Assembly (NCBI GenBank): GCA_002399405.1 | Contig: DHDP01000018.1 | Coordinates: 1,339 to 65,338 of the forward strand | DNA from: Treponema sp. UBA4873 | GTDB taxonomy: Bacteria; Spirochaetota; Spirochaetia; Treponematales; Treponemataceae | Length of the DNA: 64,000 nucleotides | Reading direction: 5' to 3' | Part shown: in pieces, positions 50,335-58,274 of the stretch | How the letters are laid out: every line of letters starts with the position of its first letter | Position numbering within the stretch: position 1 is the first letter of the stretch | Notes under the pieces: generated by a model | What the model was told of the DNA's origin: nothing | Database searches by the model: none | Seen by the model: only the letters and a program-made list of their open reading frames with translations | Position numbers and translations under genes: made by a program

Positions 50335-50351
50335 ATACCCTGTGGGGGTAT
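50335..50351. promoter_or_regulatory. CsoR operator 2, in the leader
   Basis: ATACCCTGTGGGGGTAT, the same pattern in inverted form and about 40 bp from operator 1, just downstream of the expected transcription start. Two sites about four helical turns apart suggest cooperative binding by CsoR tetramers. Confidence 0.72.
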
Positions 50352-50374
50352 TTGAAATAACGGGAGGCAGCAAA

Positions 50375-50686
50375 ATGAATGAGGATGAAGGCGGCTGTGC
50401 GTGCTGCCGCTATAAAAATACTCCGCGTGAAGAAGATACGGTGAAACAGCTGCAGAACAGACTGAACCGTATAATAGGGCAGCTCAACGGCATAAAAACG
50501 ATGCTCGACGACAACCGGTACTGCGGCGACGTGCTTACCCAGGTTGCGGCCGTTGAAAGCGCGCTTCAGAGTCTCGGCTATATCATTCTTCGGAACCACC
50601 TCGAAACATGCGTCGTGGAAGAAATAAAGAACGACAATACGCAGATTCTCGATGAAGCGCTTGAACTGATTAAAAAACTGAAATAG
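50375..50686 (+). CDS. csoR: CsoR-family copper-sensing repressor
   Basis: All-helical DUF156 repressor of 103 aa. The Cu(I) ligands are Cys50 (RYCGDVL), His75 and Cys79 (RNHLETC). Their 25- and 4-residue spacing equals that of the Cys-His-Cys set in characterised CsoR. The N-terminus adds a CACC cluster that might give extra metal contact. GGGAGG lies 7 nt before the ATG. It represses its own operon through the two operators; copper binding would release it and induce copA, 34 nt downstream. Confidence 0.92.
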   Translation: MNEDEGGCACCRYKNTPREEDTVKQLQNRLNRIIGQLNGIKTMLDDNRYCGDVLTQVAAVESALQSLGYIILRNHLETCVVEEIKNDNTQILDEALELIKKLK

Positions 50687-50720
50687 GAAGTAATAACTTT
50701 CAAGGATGGTAGAGATACAT

Positions 50721-53330
50721 ATGACGAAATTTTCTGTTACCGGAATGACGTGCGCTGCGTGCAGCGCTCATGTCGAAAAGGCGGTTGCAGCAGTCCCGGG
50801 AGTAAAGAGTGTGTCCGTCAGTCTTCTTACGAATTCGATGGGCGTTGAGTTTGCATCTCCCGCTACGGCGGAATCGATATGTGCGGCTGTGGACAAAGCA
50901 GGATACGGTGCGGCACCGGAGGATACTGGTACCGGGGCGGACGCTGCAAAGAAGCGTACTTCGGAACGGGAAGCGCTTGAGGATCACGAGACTCCGCGCC
51001 TTCTGAAACGGCTTATCGCATCGGTTGTTCTGCTTGTACCGCTCATATATGTTTCGATGGGACACCTGATGTGGAAATGGCCGCTTCCCGCCGTATTCGG
51101 CGACAACCCGGCTGCGATCGGATTATACGAACTGCTTTTAACGATAGCAATCATGATGATAAACCAGCGCTTTTTTACGAGCGGATTCAAAAGCTTTGTG
51201 CACGGCGCACCGAATATGGACACGCTTGTCGCGCTGGGAAGCGGCGCGTCGGTCGTATACAGCGTCGCCGTTCTTTTTCTCATAACAGGTGCCATGCTTT
51301 CCGGCATGTCGCATGATGCGCATGAGTATCTGCACGACTTGTATTTTGAATCGGCTGCGATGATTCTGACGCTTATAACTGTCGGAAAAACACTCGAAGC
51401 GTACAGCAAAGGAAAGACGACGAACGCAATCAAAAGCCTCATGGATCTTGCACCTGAAACGGCGCACGTTATCCGCGACGGAAAAGAACTGACGATTCCC
51501 GCGGAACAGGTGCGCCCCGGCGATACGTTTATCGTGCGCCCCGGCGAGCGTATCCCCGTAGACGGAAAAGTGACGGGCGGAACGAGCGCGGTAAACGAGT
51601 CGGCGCTTACCGGCGAAAGTCTTCCCGTCGACAAATCGGCCGGGAGCGATGTGAGCGCGGCGACGCTCAATCAGAACGGTTTTCTTACCTGTACGGCGAC
51701 GAAAGTAGGCAGCGACACGACTCTCAGTCAGATAATCACCATGGTTGAAAACGCCGCCGCGACAAAAGCGCCTGTTGCAAAACTTGCGGACAAAGTGTCG
51801 GGTATATTCGTCCCCATCGTCATTGTACTTTCGGTGATTACCGGAATAGTGTGGGTCGTTGCCGGAAGGGAATTCGGCTTCGCGCTTGCGCGTGCGGTCA
51901 GCGTGCTCGTCATAAGCTGCCCGTGTGCGCTCGGTCTTGCAACGCCGGTGGCGATCATGGTCGGAAACGGACTCGGTGCAAAGCACGGCGTTCTGTTCAA
52001 GACAGCCGCCGCTCTTGAGGCAGCCGGAAAAACTGATATAGTCGTGCTCGACAAGACGGGCACAGTCACGGAAGGAAAGCCCGCGGTGACTGACATAATT
52101 CCCGCGGACGGTGTGACTGAACGGGAACTGCTTGCGCTTGCGGGTGCGCTCGAAGAAAAAAGCGAACATCCTCTCGCACGTGCAGTGCTGGAAAAAGTTC
52201 GTGCGGAAAATATCGCATACGGCCCTGCGGACGATTTTACCGCGCTGCCCGGGTACGGTGTAAGAGGAGCTGTCCTGCCGTCCGGGGCTGATAATGGAAC
52301 GTCTTCTTCTGCCGGCGGCGGCATCCCGGCGTTCGGCGGAAACGCTGTGCTGATGGAAGAACAGCGTCTGCTCAGCACCGAAATGAAACAGCGCGGTATG
52401 GCGCTTGCCGGCGAAGGAAAAACGCCGCTCTATTTTGCCGCCGGCGGGAAACTGTCCGGAATCATTGCGGTGGCTGATGTGGCGAAAAAAGACAGTGCTG
52501 ATGCGGTGCAGAAACTTAACGCACTCGGCATACAGGTAGTCATGCTTACCGGCGACAACAGACGCACGGCGGAAGCTGTCGCGAAGCAGGTTGGCATTAC
52601 GCACGTCGTGTCGGACGTGCTGCCGGGCGGAAAGGATGCCGTCGTTGCGAAACTTTCCGCGTACGGAAAGGTAATGATGGTAGGCGACGGCATAAACGAC
52701 GCGCCTGCTCTTACACGCGCCGACACCGGAGTAGCGGTCGGTGCGGGAACTGACGTCGCGCTCGACGCGGCGGACGTCGTGCTCATGAAATCCACGCTTG
52801 CCGATGTTCCTGCCGCAATAAAACTGTCGCGCCAGGTACTCACGAACATCCGCGAGAACCTGTTCTGGGCGTTCATCTACAACGTCATCGGCATACCGAT
52901 TGCAGCGGGCGCACTTATACCGGCATTCGGGATAGTGCTTAATCCGATGCTCGGAGCCGCTGCGATGAGCCTGTCGAGCTTCTGCGTCGTGACGAACGCA
53001 CTCCGCCTGAACCTGTTCAATATGTACAAGTCGGGACGGAACGGCAAGAGAAAAACAGTACAGCTGCCGGACGATATTGCCGGCGGCCGGAATATATCAC
53101 ACAGTATGGAGGAATCCGATATGAAAAAAACAATCAGTATTGAGGGGATGTCATGCGACCACTGCCGCATGCATGTTGAAAAGGCGCTTGCGGCAGTAGA
53201 CGGAGTGTCGAAAGTTCAGGTGAGTCTCGCGGACAAAAAAGCGGACGTAACGCTCAGCAAAGACGTTGCGGACAAAGCACTTATGGACGCAGTTACCGAA
53301 GCGGGATATACGCCGGTGAACGTAGCGTAA
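50721..53330 (+). CDS. copA: Copper-exporting P1B-type ATPase with C-terminal CopZ-like domain
   Basis: Cu(I) efflux pump of the inner membrane, about 869 aa. The N-terminal metal-binding domain has GMTCAACSAHVEKAV. About eight transmembrane helices include the metal-site motif SCPCALGLATP (about residue 400). The phosphorylation motif is DKTGTVTEG, the nucleotide-domain motif is SEHPLARAV, and the hinge is GDGINDAP. Unusually, a second HMA domain (GMSCDHCRMHVEKAL) follows the last helix as a C-terminal fusion, where most bacteria have a separate CopZ. I start at 50721 (MTKFSVTGMTC); an ATG at 50706 is also in frame. Confidence 0.93.
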   Translation: MTKFSVTGMTCAACSAHVEKAVAAVPGVKSVSVSLLTNSMGVEFASPATAESICAAVDKAGYGAAPEDTGTGADAAKKRTSEREALEDHETPRLLKRLIASVVLLVPLIYVSMGHLMWKWPLPAVFGDNPAAIGLYELLLTIAIMMINQRFFTSGFKSFVHGAPNMDTLVALGSGASVVYSVAVLFLITGAMLSGMSHDAHEYLHDLYFESAAMILTLITVGKTLEAYSKGKTTNAIKSLMDLAPETAHVIRDGKELTIPAEQVRPGDTFIVRPGERIPVDGKVTGGTSAVNESALTGESLPVDKSAGSDVSAATLNQNGFLTCTATKVGSDTTLSQIITMVENAAATKAPVAKLADKVSGIFVPIVIVLSVITGIVWVVAGREFGFALARAVSVLVISCPCALGLATPVAIMVGNGLGAKHGVLFKTAAALEAAGKTDIVVLDKTGTVTEGKPAVTDIIPADGVTERELLALAGALEEKSEHPLARAVLEKVRAENIAYGPADDFTALPGYGVRGAVLPSGADNGTSSSAGGGIPAFGGNAVLMEEQRLLSTEMKQRGMALAGEGKTPLYFAAGGKLSGIIAVADVAKKDSADAVQKLNALGIQVVMLTGDNRRTAEAVAKQVGITHVVSDVLPGGKDAVVAKLSAYGKVMMVGDGINDAPALTRADTGVAVGAGTDVALDAADVVLMKSTLADVPAAIKLSRQVLTNIRENLFWAFIYNVIGIPIAAGALIPAFGIVLNPMLGAAAMSLSSFCVVTNALRLNLFNMYKSGRNGKRKTVQLPDDIAGGRNISHSMEESDMKKTISIEGMSCDHCRMHVEKALAAVDGVSKVQVSLADKKADVTLSKDVADKALMDAVTEAGYTPVNVA
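53108..53330 (+). CDS. Possible internally initiated CopZ-like copper chaperone
   Basis: Within the copA frame, GGAGG (53108-53112) lies 8 nt before an in-frame ATG at 53121. Starting there would give a free 69-residue heavy-metal-associated domain: KKTISIEGMSCDHCRMHVEKAL with the CxxC-type pair Cys-Asp-His-Cys. This is the size and sequence of a stand-alone CopZ copper chaperone. The arrangement suggests either a recent loss of the stop codon between copA and copZ or deliberate production of both fused and free chaperone. Translation from the internal start is inference. Confidence 0.5.
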
Positions 53331-53345
53331 TCCGGACATTTTGAT

Positions 53346-53375
53346 ACGGACGGCAGTTTTTATGAATTGCCGTCC
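53346..53375. terminator. Perfect stem-loop between copA and Cys-rich gene
   Basis: ATACGGACGGCA, 12-nt loop, exact complement. It lies between convergent genes and has no clear U-tract on either side, so its terminator strength is uncertain. Confidence 0.5.
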
Positions 53376-53477
53376 GTATTGCATAAAAAAATCATCGACT
53401 GTTCCGTTTTTTTATCTAATCATTATGTTATGAAATATAATTTTCATGCTGCCGCGATCAGCTGTATAATACGAATG

Positions 53478-53720
53478 TTACATCGGACAGGAATGAGTGT
53501 CCCGGTCTTCCATGAGACCGGTCTGCATGTAATCAGCACGATACTCTGCGTTGAGTTCGCTTAGTTCTTTCTTTCCGTCTATGTACTGCTGATAGTCTAT
53601 TTCGAGTCCGCCGCACGCGCAGCAGCTTGAACACAGGTCCCCGCAGTTGAGAGATTCTTCGACAATCTGTTCGCGTTCTTCCTTCGTCGTGTCTTTTATC
53701 AGTATGCTTTTGTGTTCCAT
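53478..53720 (-). CDS. Small cysteine-rich protein
   Basis: 80-aa soluble protein. The N-terminal ILIKDTTKEEREQIVEESL recurs in small clostridial proteins that databases often mislabel. After it comes a Cys cluster, NCGDLCSSCCACGG (five Cys in twelve residues), then YQQYIDGKKELSELN and a C-terminal SCPM. The Cys cluster could bind metal or an iron-sulphur centre. It sits between the copper module and the sugar regulator, 15 nt after the DeoR gene on the same strand. No Shine-Dalgarno sequence is visible. Function unknown. Confidence 0.7.
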   Translation of the reverse strand: MEHKSILIKDTTKEEREQIVEESLNCGDLCSSCCACGGLEIDYQQYIDGKKELSELNAEYRADYMQTGLMEDRDTHSCPM

Positions 53721-53735
53721 AATTTAAATATACTA

Positions 53736-54581
53736 TCAAGCGTGCGGAAAAACAACAGGCAGGGAAGACGTGTTCGTTTCGGATTTCTTTTCAGCGTTGT
53801 AATGTTCCACGATTGATTTTGTGTCAGAATTCACGACAATAATTTCAGTTCCGAAATCCGCCGCTTTTTTGACTGATTCCGAGGGAGCTTTATCGTCGGT
53901 TATGATTGTATCGAGGTCTTCGAGGCTTATTGAATTGCACAACGAATTGACGTCCCATTTTGAATAGTCAAGCAGAAGGATGCGCTTCGCAGCAATTGAC
54001 GCAAGCGCCTGTTTGGTCGTCGTCAGGTTCTGCGTATGTTCGAAGGCACCTCCCGGGACGCGGAATGCGCGGCATGAGATGAAAGCGATATCAGCTTTAT
54101 ATTGCGAAATGCGTTCCGGTTCCGAGAATAAGATGGAACGATTGGCGTGATTTAAAAAACCGGCCGGAAGCAGAACCTGAATGCTGCTGTTGTTCGATAG
54201 AGTCATCGCGGCAGTGAGGCTGGACGTAATAACCGACAAAGGCATGTTTTGCGGAATCATCGTAACCATCTGTTGTATCGTAGTTCCCGAATCGAGGCAG
54301 ATACTCTTAAAGGGGACAAGATACTGCAATGCTATTGTTGCAATCGCTTCCTTTTCCTTTTTGTTTTCGTTTATCTGAACGTAGTAATCAGTTTCTTCCG
54401 CGTTTTTCAGTAAAGCTGCATACCCGTGCTCGCGTTTTATAAAATTCATCTCCTGAAGTTTGTCGAGATTCCTTCTGACGGTCATCTCCGTGCAGTCGAG
54501 CAGCTTAGCCAGCTCTCCGATTGAGATGATATTCTGAGTCTGCATGATTTCGATAATTTGAGCAGATCGATCTTTTCGCAT
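53736..54581 (-). CDS. DeoR/GlpR-family transcriptional regulator
   Basis: Probable repressor of the divergent sugar operon, 281 aa. The N-terminal winged helix (RSAQIIEIMQTQNIISIGELAKLLDCTEMTVRRNLDKLQEM) has the family recognition helix. The remainder is the DeoR sensor domain, which binds a phosphorylated sugar: LDSGTTIQQMVTMIP supplies the Gly-Thr-Thr phosphate contact, and DYSKWDVNSL and ITDDKAPSE match the later motifs. I use the ATG at 54581 with AAAGGTG ahead; the frame from 54641 runs into the operator region. The effector is probably the phosphorylated intermediate of the operon pathway. Confidence 0.9.
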   Translation of the reverse strand: MRKDRSAQIIEIMQTQNIISIGELAKLLDCTEMTVRRNLDKLQEMNFIKREHGYAALLKNAEETDYYVQINENKKEKEAIATIALQYLVPFKSICLDSGTTIQQMVTMIPQNMPLSVITSSLTAAMTLSNNSSIQVLLPAGFLNHANRSILFSEPERISQYKADIAFISCRAFRVPGGAFEHTQNLTTTKQALASIAAKRILLLDYSKWDVNSLCNSISLEDLDTIITDDKAPSESVKKAADFGTEIIVVNSDTKSIVEHYNAEKKSETNTSSLPVVFPHA

Positions 54582-54623
54582 AATGTGCACACCTTTTACA
54601 ATTGCAATTTTGAATTTCCTGTG

Positions 54624-54661
54624 AAACGATTTTAAAAACATCCTGAGATTAAAAATCGTTT
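54624..54661. promoter_or_regulatory. Inverted repeat upstream of DeoR gene
   Basis: AAACGATTTT (54624-54633) and AAAATCGTTT (54652-54661), a perfect 10-bp pair 18 nt apart. It lies in the leader of the regulator gene. It could be a second regulator site or a leader hairpin. It does not match the operator at 54796. Confidence 0.45.
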
Positions 54662-54772
54662 GTTCTCTTCTATTATGATATAAAACAACAAAAATAACAA
54701 TGTATTGTTAAAATTATAAAAGAATAAACAGAAATCAGTACTTCTGGTATATAAAATAATGTGCGAATTTTG

Positions 54773-54801
54773 TTGACAGCACGAATTTATGGACTTATAA
54801 T
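54773..54801 (+). promoter_or_regulatory. Promoter of sugar operon, full consensus
   Basis: TTGACA (54773-54778), exactly 17 nt, TATAAT (54796-54801): a perfect match to the housekeeping consensus, 71 nt before the kinase start. A promoter this strong implies control by repression. Confidence 0.85.
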
Positions 54802-54832
54802 GTTCGTAATAAAACACAAAAAGAACATTATA
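54796..54832. promoter_or_regulatory. Probable DeoR operator overlapping -10 and start site
   Basis: TATAATGTTC (54796-54805) and GAACATTATA (54823-54832) form a perfect 10-bp inverted repeat with a 17-nt gap. The half-site ATGTTCG resembles the GlpR operator half ATGTTCG, fitting a DeoR/GlpR-type repressor. The repeat includes the -10 box and the transcription start. Confidence 0.65.
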
Positions 54833-54872
54833 AAGTTCTGTATGTGATAAATAAAAGAAGGATAGAAACATT

Positions 54873-56360
54873 TTGAGCACATTTTATGTTTTGGGCATAG
54901 ATCAAAGTACGCAGGGTACAAAAGCCGTTCTTTTTGACGACAGGGGAAAGATAGCCGGGAGATGCGACATTTCCCATAAGCAGATCATCAGCGGGGAGAG
55001 CTGGGTGTCTCATGATCCCGAAGAAATTTACCGCAACGTTGTTGCTGCCTGCAGACAGGTCGTTGAGAAAACCGGAATAGACAGGAATCAGATTGTCTGT
55101 CTCGGCATAGACAATCAGCGCGAAACAACTGTCTGCTGGAACAAAGCGGACGGACGGCCGCTCGGAAATGCGGTTGTCTGGCAGTGCAACAGGGCGAAGG
55201 ATTTGTGCAGCAGAATCGGTGCGGAGCCGGCCGTGAGTGATGAGATTTATAAAAAGACCGGCCTGAAATTGTCGCCTTATTATCCGGCGGCAAAAATGAC
55301 ATGGATGACGGAAAATTTCCCGGGAATCGGCGGACAAATCAAAAATCATACTTTGGCATTCGGGACGGTCGACAGCTGGGTTTTGTATAAACTTACGCAC
55401 GGAGTTTCTTTTAAAACCGATTATTCCAATGCAAGCAGAACGCAACTGTTCAACATCCGGGAGTGCCGGTGGGACAGCGGACTTTGCGGCATATTCAACG
55501 TTCCGATGGAGACGCTTCCTGAAATCTGCGATTCCGATTCGGTTTTCGGCTATACGGACCTGGAAGGATATCTCGAAAAGCCTGTACCGATTCACGGTAT
55601 TCTGGGGGATTCTCACGGCGCGCTGTTCGGCCACAACTGTCTGAACAAAGGCGACATCAAGGCCACGTACGGAACGGGCTCTTCGGTCATGCTGAATACG
55701 GGCGCCGAACCTTTTTTCAGCAGATACGGATTGTCCACATCCCTTGCCTGGAAAGTAAAAGGAAAAGTTTCCTACGTTCTCGAGGGCAATATTAATTATA
55801 CGGGCGCCGTTATTTCATGGCTGAAGAACGAACTCGGATTGATTCGATCCGCTTCTGAAACAGCGGAAATTGCGGGCGAGGCGGATCCCAACGACAGAAC
55901 ATACATCGTTCCTGCCTTTTCAGGTTTAGGCGCTCCGTGGTGGAGGGACGATGCGCGGGCTTTGATTACAGGGATGAGCAGAACGACGGGCAGGAAGGAA
56001 ATTGTTAAGGCAGCATCCGAATGCGCAGCATATCAAATCAACGACGTAATCGACGCGATGCGGAAAGACACGGGGCTCGCTATTCCGCAGATGTGTGTGG
56101 ACGGAGGACCCGCCGGAGACAAATACCTGATGCAGTTTCAGAGCGATATTTCCGGCATGAACATCAGAATCCCCGATGCGGAAGAACTTTCCGTGATCGG
56201 AGCTGCCTATCTCGCCGGCATATCCGCGGGGCTGTATGACAGTGACAATATTTATCGCGCCGTTTCATACAGCCTGTATGAGCCGCACATGGACGGCGAT
56301 GTACGAAAGGAAAAAATTGCCGGATGGAATAAGGCAATAGAAATGGTAATCAGCAGGTAA
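54873..56360 (+). CDS. FGGY-family sugar kinase, apulose/ketose kinase-like
   Basis: 495-aa FGGY kinase that would phosphorylate a ketose formed by the operon isomerase. The N-terminal phosphate loop is LGIDQSTQGTKAVLFD. GIDNQRETTVCWNKADGRPLGNAVVWQ is the glycerol-kinase-like substrate region. TYGTGSSVMLNTG and the C-terminal VDGGPAGDKYLMQFQSDI form the ATP site. The DQSTQGTK loop differs from true glycerol kinases (DQGTTSSR) and resembles kinases I recall from the apiose route. TTG start at 54873 with AAGGA 10 nt upstream. First gene of the operon; the transketolase genes follow 126 nt later. Confidence 0.85.
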   Translation: MSTFYVLGIDQSTQGTKAVLFDDRGKIAGRCDISHKQIISGESWVSHDPEEIYRNVVAACRQVVEKTGIDRNQIVCLGIDNQRETTVCWNKADGRPLGNAVVWQCNRAKDLCSRIGAEPAVSDEIYKKTGLKLSPYYPAAKMTWMTENFPGIGGQIKNHTLAFGTVDSWVLYKLTHGVSFKTDYSNASRTQLFNIRECRWDSGLCGIFNVPMETLPEICDSDSVFGYTDLEGYLEKPVPIHGILGDSHGALFGHNCLNKGDIKATYGTGSSVMLNTGAEPFFSRYGLSTSLAWKVKGKVSYVLEGNINYTGAVISWLKNELGLIRSASETAEIAGEADPNDRTYIVPAFSGLGAPWWRDDARALITGMSRTTGRKEIVKAASECAAYQINDVIDAMRKDTGLAIPQMCVDGGPAGDKYLMQFQSDISGMNIRIPDAEELSVIGAAYLAGISAGLYDSDNIYRAVSYSLYEPHMDGDVRKEKIAGWNKAIEMVISR

Positions 56361-56366
56361 GGAGGA

Positions 56367-56470
56367 ATGATAAAAAGTACGTCCATGTACTTTTTATCAT
56401 ATGCAGTTTCCGCGTTGCGAAAACTGCGATCTGCGTCCTCCTGACGCACCGCTAACGCGGAGTTTTTATA
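56367..56470. other. Perfect hairpin and further stems between kinase and transketolase genes
   Basis: ATGATAAAAAGTAC (56367-56380) pairs exactly with 56387-56400, starting 7 nt after the kinase stop. GCAGTTT/AAAACTGC, GCGTC/GACGC and CCGC/GCGG-type stems follow. No U-tract is present, so read-through into the transketolase genes is expected. The hairpins may be processing or stability elements that set the kinase:transketolase ratio. The layout resembles the hairpin plus repeat at 40700-40803. Confidence 0.5.
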
Positions 56471-56486
56471 GGAGTTATGGAAAAAA

Positions 56487-57317
56487 ATGTTGAGTGAACA
56501 ACAAATTAAAAAACTGGAAATTCAGGCGTCTGAAATTTGCGAAAAGACGGTGGAACTTATCTACAACGGCGGCGGCGGACACATCGGCGGCGATTTGTCG
56601 GAAGTTGATATTATGGTTGCTCTGTTTAATTACATGAGGCATGATCCTGAGAATCCGAAATGGGACGGCAGAGATTATTTTATTTTGAGCAAGGGACACT
56701 CGTCGGAAACGTATTATACGCTGCTGGCAGAATACGGATATATCGGAAAAAAGGAACTTGATACGTACGGTTCATTTCGTTCTCCTCTCGGCGGACATCC
56801 GACTAAAAAAATTGCAGGCGTCGAAGCGAACACCGGTTCTCTGGGGCACGGGCTGGGACTTGCGGCGGGCATTGCGCTGGCGTTGAAAAAAAACGGAAAA
56901 GAAAACCGTGTGTACGTGCTGACGGGCGACGGTGAGCTCGGTGAAGGCAGCAACTGGGAAGCGATGATGACGGCTGCAAAATACAAACTCGACAACGTAA
57001 CGTGGATAATCGACAGAAATTTTTTACAAATCAGCGGAACGACAGAGGACGTTATGCCGCTTGAAAATTTAAAGAAAAAAACTGAAGCGTTCGGATTTAA
57101 AACCGTTGAAATAAACGGTCACGATTTTGAACAGATTCTCACTGCGCTGAACATCAGAGAAAAAGGGCGCCCGGTCTGCATTATCGCGCGCACAGTGAAG
57201 GGAAAAGGACTCGCCTGCGCGGAGAACAAACCTGAGTGGCATCACAGAACACCGACAAAGGAGCAGCTTGAGCAGTTGAAGAAAGATATGGCCGAATACA
57301 GAAAGGAGCTGGCGTGA
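56487..57317 (+). CDS. Transketolase, N-terminal (thiamine-binding) subunit
   Basis: First half of a split transketolase, 276 aa. It holds the thiamine-diphosphate site: GGGGHIGGDLSEVDIMVALF, ILSKGHSSETYY, and the Mg2+/ThDP motif TGDGELGEGSNWEAMMTAAKYKLDN. Lengths of this and the following gene fit the two-chain transketolases that work as heterotetramers. Within a sugar operon it is likely to cleave the operon-specific ketose phosphate rather than serve the general pentose pathway. The ATG has GGAG 12 nt upstream. It overlaps the next gene by 1 nt (TGATG). Confidence 0.93.
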   Translation: MLSEQQIKKLEIQASEICEKTVELIYNGGGGHIGGDLSEVDIMVALFNYMRHDPENPKWDGRDYFILSKGHSSETYYTLLAEYGYIGKKELDTYGSFRSPLGGHPTKKIAGVEANTGSLGHGLGLAAGIALALKKNGKENRVYVLTGDGELGEGSNWEAMMTAAKYKLDNVTWIIDRNFLQISGTTEDVMPLENLKKKTEAFGFKTVEINGHDFEQILTALNIREKGRPVCIIARTVKGKGLACAENKPEWHHRTPTKEQLEQLKKDMAEYRKELA

Positions 57318-58264
57318 TGGAAAAAGAAGCATGCAGCAGCGCTTTTTCAAAGATGATTCTTGAGAAGGCGAAAGCGGATAGAGATATTATCGTCGTTTGT
57401 ACGGATTCGAGAGGTTCCGCAAAACTCGGAACGTATCCGGACGAACTGCCGGACCAATTCGTTGAAATGGGAATTGCGGAACAGAACGCCGTTACCGTTT
57501 CCGCCGGTATGTCGTACATGGGCAAAAAGGTATTTGTAATCGGCCCCGCGAGTTTTTACAGTACCCGCTCTTCAGAACAGGTCAAAGTCGATGTCGCTTA
57601 TTCGCACAACAATGTAGCGATAATAGGTATCAGCGGCGGAATCAGTTACGGAGCGCTCGGTGCGACGCATCATTCTTTGCAGGATATTGCACTGATGCGG
57701 GCCATTCCGAATTTGACTGTTGAGATCCCTTCGGACGCCACGCAGATGCGCGCCGTTATCGACGAGCTTCTGGAAAACGGACGGCCGATTTACATCAGGA
57801 TAGGAAGAAATCCCGTTCCCGTCATATACCATGATCCGTCGGAGATCAGAATCGGCAGGGCAAACAGGCTCCTTACCGGAAGCGATGCGGCTGTCATTAC
57901 GTGCGGACAGCTCGTGAGCAAAACTATTGAAGCCGCAGCTCTGTTGAAAAGGGAAGGAATCGCCGTAACGGTGGTCGACATGCATACGATAAAACCTCTG
58001 GACACCGACATGATAAAAACCGTGGCGGAAGAGTGCGGATGTATCATGACGTTGGAAGAGCACAGCATTTACGGCGGACTGGGCGGCGCGGTGTCCGAAT
58101 TTGTTACGCAGAACATACCTGTTCCGATGAAGATATGCGGGATTCCCGATGAAGACGTGCCGAACGGCACAGACGAAGAAGTCTTCAAATATTACAAAAT
58201 GGATCCCGAAGGAATTGCGGAAAAAGTTAAAGCGCTTGTAGAGAGAAAAAAGAAAATTAGTTAA
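57317..58264 (+). CDS. Transketolase, C-terminal (pyrimidine-binding) subunit
   Basis: Second half of the split transketolase, 315 aa. It contributes the pyrimidine-binding domain, with the catalytic Glu in VEMGIAEQNAVTVSAGMS, and ALGATHHSLQDIALMRAIPNLTVEIPSDATQM. The C-terminal regulatory-type domain includes ITCGQLVSKTIEAAALLKREGIAVTVVDMHTIKPLD. The ATG at 57317 has AAGGAG 8 nt upstream, and its overlap with the previous stop couples synthesis of the two subunits. Confidence 0.93.
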   Translation: MEKEACSSAFSKMILEKAKADRDIIVVCTDSRGSAKLGTYPDELPDQFVEMGIAEQNAVTVSAGMSYMGKKVFVIGPASFYSTRSSEQVKVDVAYSHNNVAIIGISGGISYGALGATHHSLQDIALMRAIPNLTVEIPSDATQMRAVIDELLENGRPIYIRIGRNPVPVIYHDPSEIRIGRANRLLTGSDAAVITCGQLVSKTIEAAALLKREGIAVTVVDMHTIKPLDTDMIKTVAEECGCIMTLEEHSIYGGLGGAVSEFVTQNIPVPMKICGIPDEDVPNGTDEEVFKYYKMDPEGIAEKVKALVERKKKIS

Positions 58265-58274
58265 GGAGGTTTCT

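Noticed and set aside
51138..52604. 488-codon open frame antisense to copA
   Set aside because: It mirrors the copA coding frame; rich in Arg, His and Phe with no domain, and no ribosome-binding site was found.
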